Origin: Massilia mucilaginosa
Lineage (GTDB): Bacteria; Pseudomonadota; Gammaproteobacteria; Burkholderiales; Burkholderiaceae_D
Assembly: GCF_011682145.1 (NCBI RefSeq)
Contig: NZ_WHJH01000026.1
Coordinates: 19,771 to 83,770, forward strand
Reading direction: 5' to 3'
DNA length: 64,000 nucleotides
Shown: in pieces, positions 26,735 to 34,082 of the stretch
Layout: the number at the start of each line of letters is the position of its first letter
How positions within the stretch are numbered: the stretch's first letter is position 1
The notes under the pieces: generated by a model
The model's database searches: none
Seen by the model: the letters and a program-made list of their open reading frames with translations, nothing else
Told to the model about the DNA's origin: nothing
Made by a program: the position numbers and the translations under genes

Positions 26735-27499
26735 ATGAGACTTGAGCAAAAAGTAGCGATCGTCACCGGCGCCACGCAAGGCATCGGCCTGGCCTGCGCC
26801 CAGCGTCTGGTGAAGGAAGGCGCGCGCGTGATGCTGGTCGATATCAAGGCCGACGGCGCCGCCGCGGCCGAGGCGCTTGGCGAGAACGCCCGCTTCTTTG
26901 CCGCCGACGTCAGCCAGAAGGCCGATGTCGACGCCATGATCGCCGCGACCGTGACCGCCTTCGGCCGCATCGATGTGCTGGTCAACAACGCCGGCGTGAC
27001 GCACGCCGCCGATTTCCTCGACCTGACCGAAGACGATTTCGACCGCGTGATGCGGATCAACCTCAAATCGATGTTCCTGTGCGGCCAGGCTGCCGCGCGC
27101 CACATGGTGAGCCAGCAGCACGGCTGCATCATCAATATGTCGAGCGTCAATTCGGAAGTGGCGATCGCCAACCAGGTGCCGTACGTGGTGTCCAAGGGCG
27201 GCATCAACCAGCTGACCAAGGTGATGGCGCTGAACCTGGCCGGCTACGGCATTCGCGTCAACGGCATCGGCCCCGGCACCATCCTGACCGAACTGGCCAA
27301 GAAAGCCGTGCTGGGCAGCCCGGAAGCGCGCAACACGATCCTGTCGCGCACGCCGCTGGGACGCTGCGGCGAGCCGGACGAAATCGCCTCGGTGGTGGTG
27401 TTCCTGGCCAGCGACGACGCTTCCTACATGACCGGCCAGACCATGTATGTCGATGGTGGCCGCCTCGCCCTCAACTACACGGTCCCGGTGAAGGAATGA
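26735..27499 (+). CDS. Short-chain dehydrogenase/reductase
   Basis: Classical SDR, 254 residues, probable NAD(P)-dependent oxidoreductase acting on a small alcohol or ketone. Motifs: IVTGATQGIGLACAQ (TGxxxGxG) at residue ~9, NNAGVTHAAD, active-site serine in INMSSVNSEVAI, then YVVSKGGINQLTK (YxxxK) and the C-terminal DGGRLALNYTVPV. Its stop overlaps the ATG of the OhrR-type regulator by three bases, so the two are coupled. The substrate is unknown; the context suggests a role in peroxide or lipid-oxidation stress. Confidence 0.9.
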   Translation: MRLEQKVAIVTGATQGIGLACAQRLVKEGARVMLVDIKADGAAAAEALGENARFFAADVSQKADVDAMIAATVTAFGRIDVLVNNAGVTHAADFLDLTEDDFDRVMRINLKSMFLCGQAAARHMVSQQHGCIINMSSVNSEVAIANQVPYVVSKGGINQLTKVMALNLAGYGIRVNGIGPGTILTELAKKAVLGSPEARNTILSRTPLGRCGEPDEIASVVVFLASDDASYMTGQTMYVDGGRLALNYTVPVKE

Positions 27500-27972
27500 G
27501 CCAAACCAAACAGCCGCTGCCGGCAGGGATCAACATGCTGGCGCTGGAAAACCAGTTCTGCTTCGCACTGTATTCGGCCTCGCACGCGATGACCAAGACC
27601 TACAAGCCGATGCTCGACCGGCTTGGCCTGACCTACCCGCAATACCTGGTGATGCTGGTGCTGTGGGAACAGGATGCGATCCTGGTCAAGGATATCGGGG
27701 CGCGCCTGTTTCTCGATTCGGGCACGCTCACGCCGCTGCTCAAGCGCCTGGAAGCGAACGGCCTGCTCTCGCGCAACCGCGATCCGCATGACGAGCGCCA
27801 GGTGCGCATCGTGCTGACCGCGCAAGGGCAGGCGCTGCGGGTCCAGGCCGAAGCGATCCCGGAACAGGTGCTGTGCGCCAGCGGCCAGGAACTGGCCGCG
27901 CTGGGACGCATGCGCAGCGAGCTGTCGGGCGTGCGCGACGACCTGTTCAAGGCGATGGAAGACCACGACTGA
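27496..27972 (+). CDS. ohrR: OhrR-type MarR-family redox regulator
   Basis: 158-residue winged-helix repressor that senses organic hydroperoxides through an N-terminal cysteine. The sequence [20 protein letters not shown] carries the conserved reactive cysteine in its usual place. [17 protein letters not shown] follows, and the DNA-binding part is [20 protein letters not shown] plus the wing [14 protein letters not shown]. It is coupled to the SDR gene upstream and sits 131 bases before ohr, whose promoter region carries a perfect palindrome. Confidence 0.92.
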   Translation: MSQTKQPLPAGINMLALENQFCFALYSASHAMTKTYKPMLDRLGLTYPQYLVMLVLWEQDAILVKDIGARLFLDSGTLTPLLKRLEANGLLSRNRDPHDERQVRIVLTAQGQALRVQAEAIPEQVLCASGQELAALGRMRSELSGVRDDLFKAMEDHD

Positions 27973-28032
27973 TTGCACGGCGGGGCACGTCCCCGCCCTT
28001 CGCATCAACAAATTCGAATAAAACGATTGCAC

Positions 28033-28045
28033 ACAATTGAATTGT
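28033..28045. promoter_or_regulatory. Putative OhrR operator in the ohr promoter
   Basis: ACAATTGAATTGT is a perfect 13-base palindrome 59 bases before the ohr ATG. TTGCACACAATTG and the later TATAGT give promoter-like elements around it. OhrR/MarR repressors bind AT-rich palindromes of this form. Confidence 0.65.
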
Positions 28046-28103
28046 TCGCTATAGTTCTCTCATCGGCACAGCGTTGCCGCCCCAACCCAACCAAGGAGTC
28101 ACC

Positions 28104-28526
28104 ATGCAAGTTCTCTACACAGCACACGCAACAGCAACCGGTGGTCGCGATGGCCGCGCCGTTTCCGATGACAAAGTCCTGGATGTCAAACTGTCGACGC
28201 CGAAGGCGCTGGGCGGCGCGGGTGGCGCCGGCACCAATCCCGAGCAACTGTTCGCGGCAGGCTATGCGGCGTGCTTCCTGTCCGCACTGAAACTGGTCAG
28301 CGGCGCGCTGAAGACCCCGGTTCCAGCGGACACCAGCATCGACGCATCGGTCGGCGTTGGCCCGAACGACAAAGGCGGCTTCGGCCTGACCATCAAGCTG
28401 GTGGTCAACACCCCCGGCATGGACCAGGCGACGGCCCAGGCAGCGGTGAACAAGGCGCATGAAGTCTGCCCTTACTCGAACGCAACACGCGGCAATATCG
28501 ACGTCGACCTGAGCGTCACCGTCTGA
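28104..28526 (+). CDS. ohr: Organic hydroperoxide resistance protein Ohr
   Basis: Thiol peroxidase that reduces organic and fatty-acid hydroperoxides, cytoplasmic. 140 residues, the usual size. The two redox cysteines are visible in FAAGYAACFLSALKL and AHEVCPYSNATRGN. The early Arg that helps activate the peroxidatic Cys is in the TATGGRDGRAV segment. AAGGAG seven bases upstream of the ATG at 28104 fixes the start. Regulation by the adjacent OhrR is very likely. Confidence 0.95.
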   Translation: MQVLYTAHATATGGRDGRAVSDDKVLDVKLSTPKALGGAGGAGTNPEQLFAAGYAACFLSALKLVSGALKTPVPADTSIDASVGVGPNDKGGFGLTIKLVVNTPGMDQATAQAAVNKAHEVCPYSNATRGNIDVDLSVTV

Positions 28527-28648
28527 GGCGACCGCAACAGATATAAGACAGGCGTATGTCTGGTATCCAAAATGGCAATTAGACATATAAGTCCCCGCAC
28601 CGCATAATTGCACCTGTCTCCACTATCTTCCTCCAAGAAAATAGTTTG

Positions 28649-28678
28649 AAGCCCGCTTTCATCAGCGGGCTTTTTTTT
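28649..28678 (+). terminator. Rho-independent terminator downstream of ohr
   Basis: AAGCCCGCT (28649-28657) and AGCGGGCTT (28664-28672) form a stem with a six-base loop, followed by eight T residues. Confidence 0.85.
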
Positions 28679-28794
28679 GCCTGTTCGAACAGTGCGCAAA
28701 CGGCACTCGATGCCGCCCGACACTTTTCTCATTGTTTTCCCACATTGTTGCGCAGTGTCATAGCTGGGTAACATTCCCTGCCTATACTTGCTTC

Positions 28795-28928
28795 ATCTGC
28801 TGTACACGTAACCGATATGCGTGACTGGCAGCCAGGTGTGCCGACCCAGAGGGCGGCACACCACTCCGAATTGACGATCTCTTGGCCCGATCTTGGGTTT
28901 AGCCCGCTCCCACAAGCGGGCTTTTTTT
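28795..28928 (+). ncRNA. Candidate small RNA with two hairpins
   Basis: About 134 bases. Upstream is a possible -10 (TATACT, 28783-28788). Inside, GGTGTGCCG (28835-28843) pairs perfectly with CGGCACACC (28854-28862). The 3' end is a T-tailed terminator. There is no open reading frame with a ribosome binding site. Any match to a known RNA family is not recognised. Confidence 0.4.
28901..28928 (+). terminator. Second terminator, near-copy of the one at 28649
   Basis: AGCCCGCT (28901-28908) and AGCGGGCT (28915-28922) with a six-base loop and seven T residues. The stem is the same as in the terminator 250 bases upstream, so an independent transcript probably ends here. Confidence 0.85.
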
Positions 28929-29068
28929 GGCGCAACACTTTTCCCTGTTCCTTTGACTAGAACTTGCAAAAAGATGACGCAAAGGCTTGAAGCTGGCGCC
29001 CATTCATCTATCATGAAGTTCCTCGAGCTTTTTTCATAACCATTGGCCAGCCAAGCGGAGCGATAAGA

Positions 29069-29395
29069 ATGAGCGAATATGTCCTAGATGCACTATCCGA
29101 GCCACTTTATCAACAGGCAAACGCCAGCCGCCGCCAGCGCCACACCCCGGACGACACGCTCGTCCTTACCGAGCTCAATCCCGACACGGTTGTCGACCAC
29201 CTCGATAGCGATAATGCCCCGGTCGAACTGATCACCTTCGGCACGGTGCGAGAGACTTGCCCGAATTGCAATCATACCCACCTCAAGCTGGTCTTGCGCC
29301 AGCGTGCCGTCCGCGTGGCCCATCTGTTCTGTGCCGAATGCCAAGCCTGCTTTGATGCGCGCTACCCCAACGGCGCGCCCGCACTGACGATCTGA
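29069..29395 (+). CDS. Hypothetical protein with a zinc-ribbon-like cysteine set
   Basis: Not recognised. 108 residues; soluble. The C-terminal half has two CxxC pairs (ETCPNCNHTH and LFCAECQACF) spaced about 30 residues apart, which looks like a zinc ribbon. The N-terminal half is polar (DDTLVLTELNPDTVVDHLDS). GCGGAGCGATAAGA before the ATG gives a weak ribosome binding site. It lies alone after the candidate RNA. Confidence 0.75.
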   Translation: MSEYVLDALSEPLYQQANASRRQRHTPDDTLVLTELNPDTVVDHLDSDNAPVELITFGTVRETCPNCNHTHLKLVLRQRAVRVAHLFCAECQACFDARYPNGAPALTI

Positions 29396-29495
29396 GCGCG
29401 TTATCGGACACACAACTCGGGCAAACAACATGCCGGCCGCGCACGCGCGGCGGCCGGCATGGTAAGGTGGCGGTTTTCCCTCACGCCCCCCTGTC

Positions 29496-29888
29496 ATGTC
29501 CGCCCTGCTTTCCCTGCTTGTTCTCGATGAACGCCTGCGCAAATTGCGCTACGGCACCGCGATCGCGATCTACGCCGCCATTCTCATCATGGGTTCCCTG
29601 CCTGGTGCGCGCGCCGAGATCGGCACTGTGGCGTCCGGCATCGTGCTGCACTCGCTGGCCTACGGCACCATTACCTTCCTCTTGTTCACCGGCAGCCTGG
29701 GCAGTGCACGCGAACGCGCCATCAAATCGGTGCTGACCGTGATGGTCATGGGCGCGCTGGACGAACTCGTGCAGAGTTTTTTACCGTACCGCACAGGCGC
29801 GCTCGGCGACTGGATGGTCGATTGCAACGCCGCACTCGTCACCGCCGGCCTGCTCTGGGCATTTCTGCCGCAAGCGCGTTCCCGCTAG
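29496..29888 (+). CDS. VanZ-like membrane protein
   Basis: 130 residues with about four transmembrane segments: RYGTAIAIYAAILIMGSLPG, GIVLHSLAYGTITFLLFTGS, SVLTVMVMGALDELVQSFLP and AALVTAGLLWAFLP. The motif HSLAYG followed by ALDELVQSFLPYR and DWMVDCNAA matches the VanZ/DUF2809 family (conserved His, Glu and Asp). VanZ gives low-level teicoplanin resistance in Gram-positives; the function in Proteobacteria is unknown. Confidence 0.85.
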   Translation: MSALLSLLVLDERLRKLRYGTAIAIYAAILIMGSLPGARAEIGTVASGIVLHSLAYGTITFLLFTGSLGSARERAIKSVLTVMVMGALDELVQSFLPYRTGALGDWMVDCNAALVTAGLLWAFLPQARSR

Positions 29889-30065
29889 CGCCGCCGCGCC
29901 GGGCGCGGCATCGCCAGCGCCAGCGCCAGCGTCATGCGCGTGCGCCTCGCGCATGAGGCGCCGCACCGCCTGTTCCGCGCGATGATGCTCGCGCAGGCTG
30001 GTGACGCTCGACTCCATCGAAGCGACCAGGTCGGTGATCAGGCTGGAAAGTGAAGTGGCAGGCAT
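29781..30065 (-). CDS. Possible small protein overlapping the VanZ-like gene
   Basis: 94 residues. The first ~45 (MPATSLSSLITDLVASMESS, LREHHRAEQAVRRLMREA) look like a real helical peptide, and GAGAG precedes the ATG. The last ~36 residues are antisense to the VanZ-like gene and Ala/Gly/Arg-rich. Either the true gene is shorter with a frame change, or the tail is genuine and the two genes overlap by 108 bases. Confidence 0.4.
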   Translation of the reverse strand: MPATSLSSLITDLVASMESSVTSLREHHRAEQAVRRLMREAHAHDAGAGAGDAAPGAAALAGTRLRQKCPEQAGGDECGVAIDHPVAERACAVR

Positions 30066-30325
30066 GGAAAACTCTCAAAAATTTCAGTAGGAAAATTATT
30101 GCCCGTTCAAAGCTGCGGGCATTTGCGCTGTATCAAGCGCGCACTGCGCTGTTTTTGCGCCATCGCCGTACTCTCCGAAAAATTCAAGACAATCTGCTCA
30201 TTGTTTGACCTGTGTCAAAAGGCATATGAATGCATGGGAACGTTAGTCGAAACGCCCGCTCTTACCCCAGTGGCACGCGGCATTGTCACGCACACAAGGA
30301 AGACACCCAACCAAAGGAGTTGATC

Positions 30326-31099
30326 ATGAAGCGTATCGAACAAAGCGTGCTCTTGGCGGGCTTGCTGGCCCTGGCGGCCTGCAGTTCCACCGGCATGAAC
30401 GGCAGCGACACGGCCAGCGGGACGAGCGGCACCAGCGCAGACACCTCGGCAAGCACCGCATCGACCGGAAGCGGCACGACCGGCAGCGGCGGCGCGGCCG
30501 CTAGCGCAGGAAGCGGCGGCAGCGGTGGCGCGGCAACGGGCGGCAGCGGCCAGACCAGCGCCAGCGGCGGCAGCGGAAGCATGGCGGGCACCGGCACGGG
30601 CAGCAGTACAGGCAGCATGGGCACGGGCGGCTCGACCTCGACTGGAAGCACGATGGGCAGCGGCAGTTCCACGTCGGCCGCGAGCGGCAGCGGCATGGCG
30701 GGCTCGGGGAGCTCAGGCAGCGCCACCGGCACCGGCATGGACAGCTCCATGGCGGGCGCGGGCAGCTCCACTGCGACGGGCAGCGCCCAGTCGGGCGGCA
30801 GCATGGCCAGTGGAACCAGCGCGTCCGGCGCGCCGGGCGGAACGCCCAACAGCACCGTGAGCAAGATCGAAGTCGTACCGCGTCAGGCCAGCGGGACCGC
30901 AGGCACCGGAGGCGCGGTTGGCGGCACCGGCAGCGCCGGCAGCACCGGCACCAGCGGCGGCACCATGAGCGGTGACCGCGTCTACCGCATTACCCTGAAA
31001 ATGGACGATGGTGCGACCCGGGTCGTCACACAGGAAACGGCGCCATCGTTCGCCACCGGCGACCGCGTGCGCATGTCGGGTGGCGCAATCGAGCGTTAG
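30326..31099 (+). CDS. Low-complexity Ser/Gly/Thr-rich lipoprotein
   Basis: 257 residues. A lipoprotein signal (MKRIEQSVLLAGLLALAAC) has the cleavage Cys at residue 19. About 180 residues of almost pure Ser, Gly, Thr and Ala follow, then a C-terminal folded part (residues ~210-257, VYRITLKMDDGATRVVTQET, ATGDRVRMSGGAIER). That tail resembles the C-terminus of SlyB-type outer-membrane lipoproteins. The low-complexity stretch is likely a flexible spacer on the cell surface or periplasmic face. AAAGGAG before the ATG at 30326 fixes the start. A relative without the folded tail is at 49388. Confidence 0.82.
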   Translation: MKRIEQSVLLAGLLALAACSSTGMNGSDTASGTSGTSADTSASTASTGSGTTGSGGAAASAGSGGSGGAATGGSGQTSASGGSGSMAGTGTGSSTGSMGTGGSTSTGSTMGSGSSTSAASGSGMAGSGSSGSATGTGMDSSMAGAGSSTATGSAQSGGSMASGTSASGAPGGTPNSTVSKIEVVPRQASGTAGTGGAVGGTGSAGSTGTSGGTMSGDRVYRITLKMDDGATRVVTQETAPSFATGDRVRMSGGAIER

Positions 31100-31159
31100 T
31101 AACGCCCGGTAGCGGGGGCTGGCGCTTGGCTGGCCTTCCTGTCGGCAATGCTGTCGCCG

Positions 31160-31231
31160 CTGGCGCACTGTGGACGCTAGCCTCTGGCGCACTTTGGACG
31201 CTAGCCGCTGGCGCGCTGTGGCCGCTGAACG
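31160..31231. repeat. Three tandem 24-bp repeats
   Basis: CTGGCGCACTGTGGACGCTA plus four bases, repeated three times with two to six changes. It lies in the gap between the convergent lipoprotein and fusion genes. Frames on both strands are open here but none has a convincing start, so I call it a repeat only. Confidence 0.7.
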
Positions 31232-31342
31232 GTTTGCCCACCAAGATGCGGTATTCGCGGACACCTTTGACCATCAGGCAACATCAGCGCACCAGAACAT
31301 GCGTGCGCAGGATGTCAACGATGCCCGCTCGGATCACTCCGA

Positions 31343-33985
31343 TCACTCCGATCCGACATTCTTCGCCGCATCCGCGCGCTGGCGCAGCACCGCTTCCGCC
31401 GCCTTCTTGCCGGCGATGAACGCATGGTCGGAATTGTAGTATTCCCATTCGCTGTAACGGCCCGCCAGCACGATGTCGTAACGCGCCAGCCATGCTTTCA
31501 CCAGCGCCACGTTGGCCGCGCGCGCGTGGTCGTACACGACATATGCATACGGCATGTCGACCAGGTTGGCGGTGATGATGCGGTCATCGGGCCTGAGCAT
31601 GGTGACCTTGACGCAGTCCTCAATGCAGCGGTCGATCAGCGCCTGGCCGTCGAGCGGCAGCGGCTTCCAGGGGGAATACGAAATCTCGCAGGTCAGCCCG
31701 AATCCTCCGGGCGGATTGCAGTGCGGGCTGGCGTTGCCCTGCACGAAAATGCGGTGGAAAATCGTGTCTTCCGGATAGTAGATCCAGTGCTTGTCGGTGA
31801 TGTTGTCGCGCGCCACGCCAAGGTTGACGCAGCGCACCGACAAGTGGCGCAAGCCGGCGGCCGCCGCCCGCACCTCGGGCGGCGCTTCACTGCCGATCAG
31901 CTTGATCAATTCGGGCAAGGGCATGGTGCTGATCAGGTGGTCGTAACGGTAGCGGCTGCCGTCCGCCATCACCAGCAGGTGTTCGCGCGGCAGCAGCTGG
32001 GCCGCTTCGGCATTCATCTCGATCTTGCCTTTGATGTGCGGCAGGAAACCGGACATCAGCGCCTGGAAACCGCCCGAGAGCGGATAGCCGAAGCGCGCAT
32101 TCGGCCCCATCGGCCTGGCGACCGGTTCCAGCGCGCCTTCGATGATTTCTTGCAGATCGGGCAGCGGCACCCTGCCGCCGAGCCAGGAGGTCTCCATCTC
32201 GCTCAGCGGCACTGTCCACAGTTTTTTGTTGTAGGGAATCGCGAAGTGCTCGGCGATGCCGCGCCCCCATACCCGGTAAATGAATTCTTCGAAGTTCTGG
32301 CTCTCGCGCTTGCGCGGGACGATGCTGGCCGTGCCGTGAGCAAGCTCGACCGTACCGTCGGCGCAGCAGTCTTCCACCGGCTTGACCGCGCAGGGCGGCG
32401 CCGCCGCCGCAGCCCCGTTGATGCTGCCGAAGCGCGCTTCCACCGCGCCGACGATGCATTCGGTGATGACCTTGGGCGGCAAGCCGTACAGCGCGCCCTG
32501 GAAGGGGTAGCGCGTGTACACCTGCTTGCTGTAGACCCAGGCTTCGCGATTCTGCCAGTGCAGGTTGGGGCCGAGCAGCATCTCGTACAGCGAGAGCACG
32601 TAAGGATCGTTCGAGAACATGATGTGGCCGGCATGGTCGAAGGTGAAGCCCTGGTCGTGGATCGAGCGGCACCAGCCGCCGACGCTGCTGTTCTTGTCGA
32701 GCAGCAGCGCGCCCTCCCCCAGATGGTAGGCTGCGGACAGCCCGGTCGGACCGGCGCCGACGATGACAGTCTGCACGTTTTGCGCGCCAGTCTGCGAGCG
32801 CAGCGGGTTCACCGTGGCGCCGCTGCCGCTGCCGCCGCCAGCCGCGCCGGCGCCCGCATTCCCGGCGCCGCCAAAGCGCGCCGTGCTGCGTGACGGCGTG
32901 GTCTCGGCCAGCAGAAGGCGCATCGCGTCCACGGTGACGTCCCACGAGGTGCCGGCCACGATATCGCGCATGGTGGCGCACATCGCGGCGCGCCGTTCCG
33001 GCGTCATCGACAGGGCCGCTTCGCACGCCGCGATGAAGTCGCCGGCATCGCGCGCGATCGCCACCACATGGCCGTAGGGCCGGGCCACGTCGGCAATGCC
33101 GGTGCTGACGATCGGCAATTCGGCGGCCATGTATTCGAGCACCTTGGTCGGGCTGATGAAGCGGGTGGCCTCGTTCAGGGCGAACGGGAGCAGGCACACA
33201 TCCCATCCGGCCAGCAGGCCCGGCAGCGCCGCGTACGGTTGCTGCCCCAGGTAGTGGATGTTCGGGCGTTGCGGCAGGCTGGCCGGGTCGATTTTCATGA
33301 CCGGACCCACCAGCACCAGTTGCCATTCGGGATGCGCATCGGCCAGCGCACCGATCAGCGGCGCGTCGAAGCGCTCGTCGATCACGCCGTAAAAGCCCAG
33401 GCGCGGCGCGCCGATGCCGCCCTGGAGCGGATGGCCGCGGTCGCGCTCGAGCGCGCGCTCGAAGTGGCGCACGTCCACGCTGCTGGGAAAGCAGTGCGCG
33501 TTGGGATGGCGCTCGCGCTTGGCCTGGTACAGGCTCGGCCCGCCGGCAAACACCAGGTCGGCCAGGCTCAACAGGGCGGTTTCGCGCTGCAGGAGCTGGC
33601 GCGGCGGGTTCTTGAATGCCGCCAGTTCGTCCATGCAGTCGTACACCACCAGGCCCGCATGCAGCTCCTGCAGCAGCGGCAGGGCCATCGGCGTATAGAA
33701 CCACACGATGGGCCGCTCGCCGGGCGGCACCAGGCTGGCCAGCATCGGTTGCAGCAGGCGGATCTGGTCGTCGTGAAAGCCCGGCGCATGCACCGGCGTG
33801 TGCGGCCGCAACACGGTCACGTTCGGGACCGGACGCGATTGTTCCATGAAGCTGTCGCCATCATCGTGAACGGGCTCCTCCACAAAGAGGATGCGGAAGT
33901 GGTGCGCCAGCCGCGATAACAACTGCTGCGGCCGCTGGTAAACAAAGTCCCAGCGCAGGTGGCAAAAAACGATGATGGTCGACAT
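31343..33985 (-). CDS. Fused glycosyltransferase and UDP-galactopyranose-mutase-like flavoprotein
   Basis: 880 residues, two enzymes in one chain. Residues ~1-380 are a GT-B glycosyltransferase (FCHLRWDFVYQRPQQLLSRL, VYDCMDELAAF, GFYGVIDERFD, NEATRFISPTKVLEYMAAEL). A Gly/Ala/Ser linker of ~25 residues leads to an FAD-binding protein (VIVGAGPTGLSAAYHLGEGA near residue 405, SVGGWCRSI, DHAGHIMFSN, FAIPYNKKLWTVPLSEM, LISTMPLPELIKLI). This half resembles UDP-galactopyranose mutase and related amine-oxidase-fold proteins. AAGGAGAT before the ATG at 33985 fixes the start. The GH2 glycosidase lies 97 bases upstream on the same strand. Joint work on a furanose-containing glycan is plausible; the exact sugar is not predictable. 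Confidence 0.85.
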   Translation of the reverse strand: MSTIIVFCHLRWDFVYQRPQQLLSRLAHHFRILFVEEPVHDDGDSFMEQSRPVPNVTVLRPHTPVHAPGFHDDQIRLLQPMLASLVPPGERPIVWFYTPMALPLLQELHAGLVVYDCMDELAAFKNPPRQLLQRETALLSLADLVFAGGPSLYQAKRERHPNAHCFPSSVDVRHFERALERDRGHPLQGGIGAPRLGFYGVIDERFDAPLIGALADAHPEWQLVLVGPVMKIDPASLPQRPNIHYLGQQPYAALPGLLAGWDVCLLPFALNEATRFISPTKVLEYMAAELPIVSTGIADVARPYGHVVAIARDAGDFIAACEAALSMTPERRAAMCATMRDIVAGTSWDVTVDAMRLLLAETTPSRSTARFGGAGNAGAGAAGGGSGSGATVNPLRSQTGAQNVQTVIVGAGPTGLSAAYHLGEGALLLDKNSSVGGWCRSIHDQGFTFDHAGHIMFSNDPYVLSLYEMLLGPNLHWQNREAWVYSKQVYTRYPFQGALYGLPPKVITECIVGAVEARFGSINGAAAAAPPCAVKPVEDCCADGTVELAHGTASIVPRKRESQNFEEFIYRVWGRGIAEHFAIPYNKKLWTVPLSEMETSWLGGRVPLPDLQEIIEGALEPVARPMGPNARFGYPLSGGFQALMSGFLPHIKGKIEMNAEAAQLLPREHLLVMADGSRYRYDHLISTMPLPELIKLIGSEAPPEVRAAAAGLRHLSVRCVNLGVARDNITDKHWIYYPEDTIFHRIFVQGNASPHCNPPGGFGLTCEISYSPWKPLPLDGQALIDRCIEDCVKVTMLRPDDRIITANLVDMPYAYVVYDHARAANVALVKAWLARYDIVLAGRYSEWEYYNSDHAFIAGKKAAEAVLRQRADAAKNVGSE

Positions 33986-34082
33986 GTGATCTCCTTTCGC
34001 CCGTCCCGGGCGTATATTGTTGGCGGGTGTGGTGTCCTGCAAACGCGTAGCGCCGTCGCGCGCGGGTGAGGAAGGTGGCTGC

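Noticed and set aside
30099..30323. Plus-strand frame of 74 codons before the lipoprotein gene
   Set aside because: It lacks a ribosome binding site and overlaps the promoter of the next gene.
31026..31274. Minus-strand frame of 82 codons over the 24-bp repeats
   Set aside because: It begins plausibly (MVKGVREYRILVGKPF) but then only translates the repeats and the reverse of the lipoprotein gene.
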